64,000 nucleotides of DNA from Cyanobacteria bacterium SZAS-4 (GCA_018266255.1 JAFEAT010000015.1:1-64000); one strand, 5' to 3'; positions 17,095-26,412 are shown, numbered from the stretch's first letter. Translations and numbers: made by a program. The notes: generated by a model not told the origin, from the sequence alone.

Positions 17095-17490
17095 GAAGAG
17101 ACCTCGAGGAGTGATCTTGTTAAACGGACATCCCGAGTAAATTAGGAAGTCCGCACCAGTCGAGACTCTCCACAACTCGGGTCGCTATTCTACAAGATCC
17201 CTTCTGGCTCCAATCGCACTCATGAATATTTCAGATCAAAACCATACGATACAAACATCGAATCTTGTTTGGAACCGCTGCCCCCAGCGCCTGCCTAGCC
17301 CGGCGTTCCCCGCCGGCTGAGGCTGGCGCTTAAGGACGGACAGACAACCGCTGGTAACGTCCTGGTAACACCTTATTAGTAATACTTATAGAGTCCGCAC
17401 TTGCCTCACTTACTAATTTCCAAACGGTCAGCAAACGCGGCGTCCGCATTGGATTCCTACACCATCCTTCGCTTCTGTTGAGGTCAATCG
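17095..17490. other. divergent intergenic region with long hairpin
   Basis: Nearly 400 bp between two outward-facing genes. It holds a strong 45-nt hairpin at 17286-17330 and a short repeat of CTGGTAAC at 17350-17375. No protein-like frame or known RNA family was recognised. Confidence 0.45.
17286..17330. repeat. REP-like long inverted repeat
   Basis: An imperfect 45-nt stem-loop. The outer arms AGCGCCTGCCT and AGGCTGGCGCT pair with one mismatch. The inner arms AGCCCGGCG and CGCCGGCT pair with a bulge around a TTCCC loop. There is no T-tract on either strand, so it is not a simple terminator. It could be a REP-type element or a structured 5' leader. Confidence 0.55.
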
Positions 17491-18333
17491 ATGAGCGTTC
17501 CAGTACCACCACCTGTAGCCTTCCGCCCAGTTCAGACCAAGTCTGCAGAGCCCCAGAACCAAAAACTGGAGTTGGAAAAGGTCATCAACGTGACGTTCAT
17601 GTCGATGATGGAAAGCCCGGATCTCTCCTGTGTCTATCACGTAAGATCAGGCGAAACAGCACGTTCCATCGTCACGATTGCTCTTAAAAAACGTCTGAAG
17701 CGCGACCCCATCGCAAGTGAGATCGAGAGCTATCTGCATGAAGTCAAAGAAATCAACGATGACATCGAAAACTTAAAACCGGGCGATGTATTCTTATTGC
17801 CCATCGATCATGAGCACGCACTCGGTCATCAGGTGCGAAAACCCGGACCAACACCCGACGTCACCCGCAAGGTGATCGAGGCAGCAAACTGCCCTCGCCC
17901 AGCCAATGTGCAAGTGTTGATCGCACCTCCTGGTCTGTCAGCGGCACCCGGCAGCTGCATCAAAGAAGATGGTGTGATTCGCACCCGCACCGCGTCTCAG
18001 CCAGAAGTTGATGATAGAAACGAAACAGTAGTGTACAAATATCAGGGCGAGCTCTCATCTAGCTTCCTTGGCTTGTTTCGCTCATTCTTTCTCGCCACAG
18101 AAACAAGAACTTCGCGTGGACACTTACTATCCAGCAGTATCGAATATGATGGCTTCGGTTCATCGATGAAGTTCATGACGATTGCAGGTGTAATCGAACT
18201 GTCGTTAGTGCGCACAATGAAAACCACATACGACAATGCATCGAACCTCTATGAAACAGTTATCGTCTGCGCCGATGGAATGACCCACACGCTGGCATCT
18301 TCGCCAGACGGCACCCGTTCGTGGCGTGTATAA
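17491..18333 (+). CDS. LysM-domain protein
   Basis: A 280-residue protein. Residues about 48-106 form a LysM-like module: a YHVRSGETARSI start, a helix-rich middle with NDDIENLKPGD, and a VFLLPI end, the usual glycan-binding fold. The C-terminal half (about 180-280) is beta-rich without a known motif. There is no classical signal peptide, which is odd for a peptidoglycan-binding protein. The LysM call is good; the role is unknown. Confidence 0.68.
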   Translation: MSVPVPPPVAFRPVQTKSAEPQNQKLELEKVINVTFMSMMESPDLSCVYHVRSGETARSIVTIALKKRLKRDPIASEIESYLHEVKEINDDIENLKPGDVFLLPIDHEHALGHQVRKPGPTPDVTRKVIEAANCPRPANVQVLIAPPGLSAAPGSCIKEDGVIRTRTASQPEVDDRNETVVYKYQGELSSSFLGLFRSFFLATETRTSRGHLLSSSIEYDGFGSSMKFMTIAGVIELSLVRTMKTTYDNASNLYETVIVCADGMTHTLASSPDGTRSWRV

Positions 18334-18438
18334 CGGACCAACCGGACCAACGGTCAAACACTTTGTGAATTGTTTGTCTTTTCGTGCAATGCGTAAAAAT
18401 TTGATAGCTTGGATGAACCAAGGCGAGAAGCTAAATTC

Positions 18439-19329
18439 ATGCAACCAATCATTCAGAAGCTCAAAGCGCTGAACTGGCGATTTGTAATCAAAGGCGTAAT
18501 CATTGTCATCATGGCTATTCCCGTCATTGTTTTTCTGGGCATGGCACCTCTCATCAATCGCCCGTTGTACAACTGGATAGTCTTTCATCCCGCAAAATTT
18601 CCGATCGGCAACGACTGGAATCAAAAGGCGTGCGGCATCACGCCTGAGGATATCTATTTCAAATCTGACAACGGCAACATGCTACATGGGCTGCTCTACA
18701 AACTGCCGGGAGCAAAAAAGATCGCACTAATCAGTCACGGAAACGCCGGAAATTGCTTGCAACGCGCCTTTCTCGCTGAAAGACCGTTGAGCAATGGTTG
18801 CTCTGTTTTCGCCTACGACTACTCAGGCTATGGACGCAGCAAAGGCGAACCGTCGATGGAAGGGCTGACGCAAGACGGCTCAGCAGCCTACAACTATCTG
18901 CTCAGTCAGAATTACAAACCAGAACAAATCGTCTTGTTTGGCGAGTCTATCGGAACACTTGTCACCGGCGAACTCGCCCGCACTCACAAAAGTGCCGCAG
19001 TAATTCTGGAGTGTCCGCTCTATTCATTGAGAGCTCGTGGATGCAAAATTTTTCCGTATCTCAATATTTATCCGCAATGGTTATGGTTGGCTCCTGGAAC
19101 CAATTACAACAACGCCACAGCTTTCGACAAGGAGCATCCTCCGCTACTTCTGATTGCAGGAACCGCGGATCATTTGACTCCGATTGAACAATCAGATCAA
19201 CTTTTTGCGGAAGTATCCCAACCAAAACAATTGATTCGAATCGACGGCGCCAGTCACGGAGATGCGGTCATGATGGGTTCACCGTTGTATAAGGAAGGTT
19301 TAGCTGAATTTATGAAAAACCTGAACTGA
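18439..19329 (+). CDS. membrane-anchored alpha/beta hydrolase
   Basis: A 296-residue protein with an N-terminal transmembrane helix (about 15-38) and an alpha/beta hydrolase domain of the BEM46/YfhR type. The oxyanion motif SHGNAGN, YDYSGYGRSKGE, nucleophile elbow GESIG, acid GTADHLT and catalytic His in GASHGD are all present. The start at 18439 is preferred to 18409. It probably faces the periplasm; substrate unknown. It is followed 46 bp later by MscL on the same strand. Confidence 0.82.
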   Translation: MQPIIQKLKALNWRFVIKGVIIVIMAIPVIVFLGMAPLINRPLYNWIVFHPAKFPIGNDWNQKACGITPEDIYFKSDNGNMLHGLLYKLPGAKKIALISHGNAGNCLQRAFLAERPLSNGCSVFAYDYSGYGRSKGEPSMEGLTQDGSAAYNYLLSQNYKPEQIVLFGESIGTLVTGELARTHKSAAVILECPLYSLRARGCKIFPYLNIYPQWLWLAPGTNYNNATAFDKEHPPLLLIAGTADHLTPIEQSDQLFAEVSQPKQLIRIDGASHGDAVMMGSPLYKEGLAEFMKNLN

Positions 19330-19375
19330 ATTTCAAGGGGGTATACTCGCGGGACCATTTTGAGGGAACCGCCCG

Positions 19376-19792
19376 ATGCTCAAAGAATTCAAAGACTTCC
19401 TGCTCAAGACCAACGCCTTTGCTCTTGCCGTCGGTGTAATCATCGGTGCCGCTACAGGTAAAGTCGTATCCGCAGTTGTGGACGATTTGCTTATGCCACC
19501 AATTGCATGCGTCATGCCTGCTGGTGACTGGCGCGAAGCGCAAATCGTAATCACAAAGGGTGTTGATGCGACTGGGAAACCCACGGTTAACGCAGTCAAA
19601 TACGGTCACTTTGTTGGTTCGGTTGTCGACTTCACAATTATCGGTTTTGTAGTCTTCCTGATCACCAAGTTGGTTTTACCAAAAGAGCCACCAGCGCCTC
19701 CTGCCGACCCAACTAAACAGTGTCCGGAATGTCTTGAAAATGTTCCGGCCGCTGCAAAAAAATGCCGCGCCTGCTGCTCTGTATTCGCCTAA
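19376..19792 (+). CDS. mscL: large-conductance mechanosensitive channel with C-terminal zinc ribbon
   Basis: A 138-residue MscL. The amphipathic N-terminus MLKEFKDFLLKTNAFALAVG leads into TM1 with the gate residues (GVIIGAATGKVV). A periplasmic loop and TM2 (about 80-102) follow. The channel opens under membrane tension to release solutes during hypo-osmotic shock. Instead of only a helical bundle, the C-terminus carries CPEC and CRAC pairs that form a zinc-ribbon-like site. GAGGGA precedes the ATG. Family identity is secure. Confidence 0.9.
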   Translation: MLKEFKDFLLKTNAFALAVGVIIGAATGKVVSAVVDDLLMPPIACVMPAGDWREAQIVITKGVDATGKPTVNAVKYGHFVGSVVDFTIIGFVVFLITKLVLPKEPPAPPADPTKQCPECLENVPAAAKKCRACCSVFA

Positions 19793-19893
19793 ACTCCTGC
19801 CACTAATTGCGGTGCTTCAATAGGCAAGCACTCTCGTTGAATGGCTAACTAAACTCTGCGTTGGTCTGGTATCACGCAGAACAAATTATGCAG

Positions 19894-20343
19894 TCAACGT
19901 TTTTGTGCGGGAAATTCTATTGATCCATCGTGCGAAACTTTTGCGGGTCTGATACAGCCAGCTTCCCGCTTCATATCCAGGAACTCAGCGGCCATCTCAG
20001 ATGTCATCTTGCCCTGTTTCTCTAGCCCCGCCATGTAGCCCATCGAGTCGCTGTTCGGAAATTGTCGATACCCTGCCAGCATTTTTTTGTCATCGGATGA
20101 CAGAGCCACGCCTTCATGCTCTCTGGTAACCAGGCTGGATGCAAGACGACTATGCGGGAATTCTTTGTCACCAAACTGCGGAAAGTGCGGCAAGCTCGTG
20201 TAGTACTGCAGCGCCATCCCATTATCGGTGTACATCGTCTCGACACGACCTTCCTTTGGTTCGTTATCGTACACCATGGCTTTGAGCTGGTCGTACTCAG
20301 TAGTGCCTTTGCAAACATCTTTATGGAGGTTTCTTTCTACCAT
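19894..20343 (-). CDS. hypothetical protein
   Basis: A 149-residue soluble protein with a TTGGAG ribosome binding site before ATG 20343, which makes the upstream in-frame ATG at 20376 less likely. Aromatic-rich N-terminal half, helical C-terminal half (LSSDDKKMLAGY, MTSEMAAEFLDM). No signal or known motif. It converges with MscL and diverges from the TPR protein at 20529. Confidence 0.6.
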   Translation of the reverse strand: MVERNLHKDVCKGTTEYDQLKAMVYDNEPKEGRVETMYTDNGMALQYYTSLPHFPQFGDKEFPHSRLASSLVTREHEGVALSSDDKKMLAGYRQFPNSDSMGYMAGLEKQGKMTSEMAAEFLDMKREAGCIRPAKVSHDGSIEFPAQKR

Positions 20344-20528
20344 TCGGATTTCTCCAAGAATCAGGGGCAAAATCATATTGCTGTTTCCTTGTTACCAAGT
20401 TCTTACTCCTGACCTGCAAAATTGACGGTGTAACGGTCTTAACCACCGCTAAAATATTTCGTCGTGCAATACGGTAAAATCAAACCCACTGCCGTACTCG
20501 GCGGCGTTTTCAAGCGAGGTTAGTTGGA

Positions 20529-22382
20529 ATGTTGGATTTTCGGCAAAGACTCTTTTTAACCACTGCACTGGCATCAACGATCAGTCTTGCGGCGGCGAAT
20601 GCTGGTAGCACTCATACAGAGCTGACGGAAAAACAAATTCACTCGGTTCAAATGTCTGAGCCGGCATCAACTACAGAGACCGCCAAGTCGACAGACTCAG
20701 CGAAATCGACAGAGTCAGCAAAATCGACAGAGTCAACGAAATCGACAGAGTCAGCAAAATCCTCAGAGTCAACCGACAAAACGGCGAAACCAGCCGAGAC
20801 AACCACCGCTGCGGCACCAGTTCTAAGTGCTCCAATTCCAGGCAATCTGCCTGCGGGAATTATTACGTCAGATCACCTCGGCAACGACGATGAAGAGCCG
20901 GTCGCGCTCTTCCCAGCCGAAAGCGCCGAAGCGATTAGTAAAGCGAATCAACTGCACGAAAAAGCCATGGAAGCGTTCAAACGCAATAACATCGAAGAGG
21001 CGATCAGGTTCGATGAAGAGGCTTCTAAAGCCGCACCACACTATTGGATGCCGCACGTCGCACTGGCTTACTTGTATTCGAACTACAAGGGTGGTGGACC
21101 AGCTCTAGAACAGGCACAATCGGCAATCCAATGCCAACATCCGGCCATGGCTGACAATACTCATGCCGCTCTTGTGGCCACCATGCATGCATTCGGTTCA
21201 GCGATGGACAAGTTCAAACAGCTCGCGGCTGCCGATCCAACATCATGGAGAGCTCAAGTGGGACTCGCTTCCTGCTACATGAACAAAGGCGACGCGAAGT
21301 CGGCTAACAGCATCCTCGATCAATTGAGCGCTGCAAACCTGAAAGAGCCAGCAGCGCAGCTCGTCGTTGGCAACTACTATAAAAAGACCGGCGAACTAAC
21401 TAAGGCAAAAGATGTATTGAAACAGGGATTGGAAAACAATCCAGAGCCAAAAATCAAAGAAAAACTTCTGATTCAACTCTTTGAAATCGCAGTCAACACC
21501 GACGATCGCGCCTTGATTGCAGAATTGAAACCAAAAGTGTCTCCTATTCTCGATGCAAGACAACGGGCCTGGTTGCGCATTGGAAATATCAAATTAGCTA
21601 AAACTCCAGTAGAGGCGAAACTGGCTCTGCAACTGGCTGAAGGTGATACCGTAACCGACACGGAATATCGCGCTTATTCCAGAATATTCGACAAAATGGC
21701 AAGCGAAAATCCTTCAGACAAAACAGCCTGGTTGAAACTCGCAAAAGAAGCGATGACACAGGCTCTGGCAGACAAGCCAGCAGCATTGCAAAATAAGGCT
21801 TTGCTCGCCGCTTTTGACGAACAATTAGGCGACAAAGAAGCAGCACTGAAGATCATCAAAGCGCCTTCGCCTACCTCGCAGTTAGAGCAGGATTCCGACG
21901 TGTATCTAGCGAGCTATTACAAAAAAATGCATAAGGCTCAAGACGATGCCTTATCAAAATTGTTTGTTGCGGATAAGGATGGATACAAGTGTTTCGCGCA
22001 AGCAGTCGACTTCAAAATCCCACAAGCTAACTGCCGATGCAAAGTCAATTCGGCTAGATCGATGATAAAGACACTGCCCGGAGTGCTTGATGCGATTGTC
22101 GGACCAGGCGACATTCCCACTGCCACCATAGTTTTCGACAACCGAAAAATCAGTCGTGACGGCATTTTCCAAGATCCCAAAATGAAAGGTTTCAAGGACA
22201 AATTCCAGGTCGACAATGAAAGACCAATCAAAAATATCGTTGAACTGGCGGAGATTTATAAAGGCGAAGAACAGACATCGCTTGCAGCCAGCCCTTCCGT
22301 GCAACTGGTCATGCTGCAATATCCAACAGCTCAGGACGCGGCAGTGGCGGTCTCCGTCGGGTCTAATCCACAGCCGAACTAG
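20529..22382 (+). CDS. exported TPR protein with KSTES repeats
   Basis: A 617-residue protein with a signal peptide (1-25). A Ser/Thr/Lys/Glu-rich segment with five AKSTES-like hexapeptides (about 52-81) is followed by a long array of tetratricopeptide-type helical repeats (about 135-450). The C-terminal domain (about 490-560) has CRCKVNSARSMIKTLPGVL then a TATIVFD strand, a pattern reminiscent of heavy-metal-associated (HMA) domains. It is likely a periplasmic scaffold. GAGG precedes the ATG. The TPR call is good and the HMA resemblance weak. Confidence 0.7.
   Translation: MLDFRQRLFLTTALASTISLAAANAGSTHTELTEKQIHSVQMSEPASTTETAKSTDSAKSTESAKSTESTKSTESAKSSESTDKTAKPAETTTAAAPVLSAPIPGNLPAGIITSDHLGNDDEEPVALFPAESAEAISKANQLHEKAMEAFKRNNIEEAIRFDEEASKAAPHYWMPHVALAYLYSNYKGGGPALEQAQSAIQCQHPAMADNTHAALVATMHAFGSAMDKFKQLAAADPTSWRAQVGLASCYMNKGDAKSANSILDQLSAANLKEPAAQLVVGNYYKKTGELTKAKDVLKQGLENNPEPKIKEKLLIQLFEIAVNTDDRALIAELKPKVSPILDARQRAWLRIGNIKLAKTPVEAKLALQLAEGDTVTDTEYRAYSRIFDKMASENPSDKTAWLKLAKEAMTQALADKPAALQNKALLAAFDEQLGDKEAALKIIKAPSPTSQLEQDSDVYLASYYKKMHKAQDDALSKLFVADKDGYKCFAQAVDFKIPQANCRCKVNSARSMIKTLPGVLDAIVGPGDIPTATIVFDNRKISRDGIFQDPKMKGFKDKFQVDNERPIKNIVELAEIYKGEEQTSLAASPSVQLVMLQYPTAQDAAVAVSVGSNPQPN
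20682..20771 (+). repeat. 18-bp tandem repeat, five units
   Basis: Five in-frame 18-bp units related to GCAAAATCGACAGAGTCA encode AKSTDS, AKSTES, AKSTES, TKSTES and AKSSES in the linker of the exported TPR protein. The near-identity of units suggests recent slippage and possible length variation between strains. Confidence 0.85.
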
Positions 22383-22447
22383 TACACACGCTTAGCCCGG
22401 CCGGATCCTGGGTATATACGCCTCAGAAGATCTCTGGGGTAAGAACC

Positions 22448-23137
22448 ATGGGCAGCTTGGAACGCAGACGTAAATTAACTCTCGACGAAGTTAATATGTA
22501 CTGGCACAAATTGAAAGAAGGCACTGAACGTGCTGACTTGCACAAGTTGTGCAATGCGATTCGAACCATCGACATGGCACTGGCAGAAGACGGCCCTGCG
22601 CTATGCAGAAGGCTGTCAACCAAAGGCTGGTCGCGCATTCGGGACGACTGCTTTGATTACCTGATCTCATCATTTCCTGGTCACTTCATAGTTTACGACG
22701 GAAACAGCACAACGCCAATCGAAGCTGGATCAGAGTGGCCGAAAACCGGCATGCTCGAGTTCTATCCTGAAAGTGTGAAACGCCGCGAAGATGCCTATCA
22801 AGCTCAACTCGAGCGCATCCACAAAGACGTAATCGTTCGCTACAGATGGTGCTTTGCCGAAGGACGACAGAACACTACACCGCAAGATTTCGCCGCATTC
22901 AGAGAAGGCTTGGATCGTCACAATGATGGCGAAGAAGCCGAAAGCGCGCGCCATTTGATGGAGCAGCTTTACGAGGCGTGCGCCGAAGAAGCAGTCAAGT
23001 TGAAGAAGATTGCACATCGCCAGTGGTGGCAACTGCAATACGAAGCAGATTCATGCGCTGACCGTCGCCACAAGAACTTGCTCAAGCAACAGATGACGCA
23101 CCTCGAACTACTTTGGGGCAAGAGCACCGCTCAATAG
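22448..23137 (+). CDS. hypothetical helical protein
   Basis: A 229-residue soluble, mostly helical protein, rich in Arg, Glu and Trp, with no signal, membrane segment or recognised motif. It follows the exported TPR protein by 65 bp on the same strand and converges with the membrane SGNH protein. Function unknown. Confidence 0.6.
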   Translation: MGSLERRRKLTLDEVNMYWHKLKEGTERADLHKLCNAIRTIDMALAEDGPALCRRLSTKGWSRIRDDCFDYLISSFPGHFIVYDGNSTTPIEAGSEWPKTGMLEFYPESVKRREDAYQAQLERIHKDVIVRYRWCFAEGRQNTTPQDFAAFREGLDRHNDGEEAESARHLMEQLYEACAEEAVKLKKIAHRQWWQLQYEADSCADRRHKNLLKQQMTHLELLWGKSTAQ

Positions 23138-23150
23138 CCAGAACTTTGCT

Positions 23151-24341
23151 TTATAGACTGCCAGGCCGGTTAACTGTAGCGTAATGCGGATTTTTGTCGG
23201 AAAGGCTTTGCGCCACCGCGCTCGCACCAACAACATTAGCCAGCGCATTGAAGAAAATCGTACTACCCTGCGGATTCAAGTGCACTGTCTCGAGGAAGTT
23301 GGAAGGTTGATTGAGCGGAGCCTTATTCAAATCCTCAAACTCGACTGAGTTCTTTCGGCACAGCCTCTGCGTTTCCATCATGTAGTACTCATACAACTGT
23401 GGTGGCATAATCGCGACGTTTGCTTCGCTAATCGGCATGTTCACCACCAATATCGGCACATGTCGCTTGTGGCACATTGCCAAAAGACGGTCGAGATAGC
23501 CAAACTGAGTGCGAAGCTGGCTTGGCGCGAGCGGGTTGTAGCGCATCAAATAAGCTTCTTTCATATGATCCGCGCTCGGATGTCCAACAGATTCCCCCGG
23601 TGCCAGTGGTCCATCGATCTTCATCGGCGGTGCCGCCGAACTTTGAGGCCGTGTCCGGAAAAATTGATGCACAGGTTTGAGCGCCGTCGTCGCAATCTGA
23701 CTGCTCAAGGCTGTTCGGTTGTCCCACAAGGGCGAAATTGATGCGAAGGTGAGAGCCAATTTCGTGTCAGGCGTAACTCTCGGTAACCGCCATATATCGG
23801 GCAAATCTTCGGGTTGATAAAAAAGTTTGAAAGCTTCACTCGTCTCGACCCCAAACATCATGTTGTCTTGGAAATCTCTCGGGCTGATACCATATATGAT
23901 GGCGCGAGGAGCACTTGCGCCATTTAACACATGCTTAGTAAGTAGATAAGCATCTGAAGCCATGGCCCCACCCAGAGCTAAACAAGCCGTGTTCGCTTTC
24001 ATTCCCAGGTTGGCGTAGAGTGCTTGATCGAAGTATTCACTGCCGCGATGAGTGAGGCGATCGACTGGTTCCTTCTTAGCTATTGCAGCCGCTTGCACCG
24101 AAGCGACAGCGACCAGCGATGAACCAAGTAGACCGATGTCTGGTTGAGTCTTCGACTCTCGAAAAAAGCTCGAAACTGCCAGTGCATCACTCGCATGGGG
24201 ATCCAATCGGCTCTCACGAGATAGATTATTCTGTCCAGCAACCCAGAGGTTGGTCACCAAAAGAATTGCGATCGCCACGACTGCCGCGCTTATAGGCACA
24301 GAAGTGTTTTTGGATTTCGAGTTACTCGACAAAATCGACAC
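23151..24341 (-). CDS. membrane-anchored SGNH-like (DltD/AlgX-type) protein
   Basis: A 396-residue protein with an N-terminal transmembrane anchor (about 18-36) and a periplasmic domain of SGNH type. A GLLGSSLV motif near residue 72 supplies the nucleophile Ser, and a C-terminal FLETVHLNPQGS supplies the His. Proteins of this shape (DUF1574, DltD, AlgX/AlgJ) acetylate or modify surface polysaccharides. The Asp normally three residues before the His is replaced here (ETVH), so activity is uncertain. The start is GTG with a weak ribosome binding site. Confidence 0.65.
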   Translation of the reverse strand: MSILSSNSKSKNTSVPISAAVVAIAILLVTNLWVAGQNNLSRESRLDPHASDALAVSSFFRESKTQPDIGLLGSSLVAVASVQAAAIAKKEPVDRLTHRGSEYFDQALYANLGMKANTACLALGGAMASDAYLLTKHVLNGASAPRAIIYGISPRDFQDNMMFGVETSEAFKLFYQPEDLPDIWRLPRVTPDTKLALTFASISPLWDNRTALSSQIATTALKPVHQFFRTRPQSSAAPPMKIDGPLAPGESVGHPSADHMKEAYLMRYNPLAPSQLRTQFGYLDRLLAMCHKRHVPILVVNMPISEANVAIMPPQLYEYYMMETQRLCRKNSVEFEDLNKAPLNQPSNFLETVHLNPQGSTIFFNALANVVGASAVAQSLSDKNPHYATVNRPGSL

Positions 24342-24473
24342 CAGTACATGGGCTCAACCAACCAAGCATCCACTTGGCTAGCGAGCAGTCATTTTACCGT
24401 GACTCTTGTCTACGCGTCCACGCACCTGAATCCCCGAAACGCAACCAGGGAGGGCGTCTTGATTAGAACTAGC

Positions 24474-24608
24474 TTATCTATTAATGACAACCTGGCTTGC
24501 GCCTGGCAATTGCGACAAATCAGTCGTACCTTTGGCGTAGGCTTCAGCACCGTAGAGCAACAGTGCGAGCATGCTGGCTATAAAGAATCTGACTTTTACT
24601 GATTTCAT
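24474..24608 (-). CDS. very short secreted peptide (44 residues)
   Basis: An ATG preceded by AAGGGGAGGGACCC opens a 44-codon frame encoding a clean signal peptide: basic MKSVKVR, hydrophobic FFIASMLALLLYG, then AEAYA before a predicted cleavage site. The mature peptide is only about 17-20 residues (KGTTDLSQLPGASQVVINR). It lies between the membrane SGNH gene downstream on the same strand and the divergent kinase gene. The strong ribosome binding site plus signal peptide make it credible despite its size. Role unknown; a secreted or envelope peptide is likely. Confidence 0.6.
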   Translation of the reverse strand: MKSVKVRFFIASMLALLLYGAEAYAKGTTDLSQLPGASQVVINR

Positions 24609-24753
24609 GGGTCCCTCCCCTTACGTTTAGCTTGGATTGCTGTCACTGACGGATTCAACTTAGAAAAGCTCCTGAATTAGGTGGGAATGTTCGAAATAAA
24701 TTCGCCAGGCTCAAATTCGGGAATAAATCAGATGACGGATACGAGGAGCCGGT

Positions 24754-26412
24754 TTGAATTTCAAAGAAAAATCGAAAGTAGAACTGAAGACTTTTTGTTC
24801 GACTTGCGGTAAACCAATCGCTGATAAAGCCCAAAGCAACGTCACTCGATACTTATCGATGGAAAGCCGCTGCATGTGCGCCGATCCGCAAGCCGACAAT
24901 CGGTTGAACACCTCACCAGCAACCATCGAGACAGCACAGAGCAATTCCCAAACTGACGAAGAGACTGCAATCGAAGTATCCAAATCAGACGTGATAGCCA
25001 ATCTTGGTGAGCGTTACGAGGTTCAGACATTGTTGGGACAGGGCGGCATGGGAGCCGTTTATAAAGTGCGCGACAAAGAGTTGCAAAAAACATTTGCAAT
25101 AAAAGTTCTCAATTCAAATTTAGTGGAAGACAAAAACTCGCTCAAAAGATTCGAACAAGAAGCTCAAGCAGCTCGCGGCTTGACCAGTCCAAATCTCGTC
25201 GCTGTCTACGATTACGGCATGGGCAAGAAAGGCTCGCCGTATATAGTAATGGACTACCTCGATGGCACCAGCCTTGATACCGTGTTAGCCAGAGAGGGAT
25301 ACCTCGATGTTCCACGAGCTCTAGATATTTTCATACAAGTTTGCGAAGCAATGGTGCATGCGCACAGCAAATCAGTTGTTCATCGAGACATCAAGCCGAG
25401 CAACATCATGCTCACGAAAGGGATTGGTGGTGGTGACTTCGTAAAACTCGTCGATTTTGGTATCGCAAAAGTTCTACCCAGTCAGCAGAAAGCGACACAA
25501 AATCTGACCCAGACTGGTGACATTTTCGGCAGCCCACTCTACATGTCGCCCGAGCAATGCCTTGGCAACAAGCTCGACAATCGCAGCGATATATACGCTA
25601 TCGGCTGTGTCATGTATGAAACGTTAACGGGGCAACAACCGTTTGCTGCAGAGAATCCAATCAAAATCATTTTGAAGCATCTGAACGAAGATGCAAAACT
25701 GATTTCAGATTTGCCTCACGACTACAAAATTCCAAAGCCACTACAGGCGGTTTTGCTATGGTGCTTGGAAAAAGATCCCGACAACAGGTACCAGTCAGCA
25801 GACGAGCTGCTACTAGACTTGCAAGCGATTCGCGACGGCAAACCGCTGAAGATGCGCAAGCTGAAACGTAAGCAACCAACAGGACTTGCAATTGGAAAAC
25901 CAGCCATCATCGCTTTTGCTGTGGCCATTCTACTCGTTTTCTCCGTCCAATTGTTCAATACACAGCTAACCCAACTGCGGAATAGCGGACAAACTCCGAT
26001 CTCCATAGGCGCACCAAATGATCCAGTCAGAGATGCGAACGATTTTGACAACAAGTCATATCAATACTTCATCAACAAAGACTACGAAAAGGCAATTCCG
26101 CTTCTGCAGTTCGGTCTAAGCGCTTATAAAGACAGAGGTCCCTACTATCTAGCGGACAACTATCAACACATCGGCAAATGCTATAAGGAACTGGGCAAAT
26201 ATCCGAACGCCGTCGATTATTACGAGAAAGCTCTGATGATTTACGGAGAGCAGAAGAAAATACATGGACCTGGCTACGGCATGGAAGGTGAAGCGCGAAC
26301 CGATTACGCAGATGTTTTGCGGCATCTGGGCAACCCCGTCAAGGCAGGGCAGGTGGCGAGCGGCGCATACACCCCGACCGAAGCGGTTGAACCAGCTCCA
26401 AATATCCAGTAG
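24754..26412 (+). CDS. membrane Ser/Thr protein kinase with N-terminal zinc ribbon and C-terminal TPR
   Basis: A 552-residue Hanks-type kinase. An N-terminal CSTC...CMC pair (residues 15-42) looks like a zinc ribbon. The kinase domain (88-360) has the glycine loop GQGGMG, Lys117, catalytic HRDIKPSN (Asp212), DFG (Asp234) and an SPLYMSPEQ activation-loop end. A transmembrane helix (about 384-400) is followed by an extracytoplasmic domain with tetratricopeptide repeats (about 430-520). The TTG start is supported by GAGGAG. It phosphorylates protein Ser/Thr, perhaps in response to envelope-side binding by the TPR domain. Kinase identity is secure; partners are unknown. Confidence 0.88.
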   Translation: MNFKEKSKVELKTFCSTCGKPIADKAQSNVTRYLSMESRCMCADPQADNRLNTSPATIETAQSNSQTDEETAIEVSKSDVIANLGERYEVQTLLGQGGMGAVYKVRDKELQKTFAIKVLNSNLVEDKNSLKRFEQEAQAARGLTSPNLVAVYDYGMGKKGSPYIVMDYLDGTSLDTVLAREGYLDVPRALDIFIQVCEAMVHAHSKSVVHRDIKPSNIMLTKGIGGGDFVKLVDFGIAKVLPSQQKATQNLTQTGDIFGSPLYMSPEQCLGNKLDNRSDIYAIGCVMYETLTGQQPFAAENPIKIILKHLNEDAKLISDLPHDYKIPKPLQAVLLWCLEKDPDNRYQSADELLLDLQAIRDGKPLKMRKLKRKQPTGLAIGKPAIIAFAVAILLVFSVQLFNTQLTQLRNSGQTPISIGAPNDPVRDANDFDNKSYQYFINKDYEKAIPLLQFGLSAYKDRGPYYLADNYQHIGKCYKELGKYPNAVDYYEKALMIYGEQKKIHGPGYGMEGEARTDYADVLRHLGNPVKAGQVASGAYTPTEAVEPAPNIQ

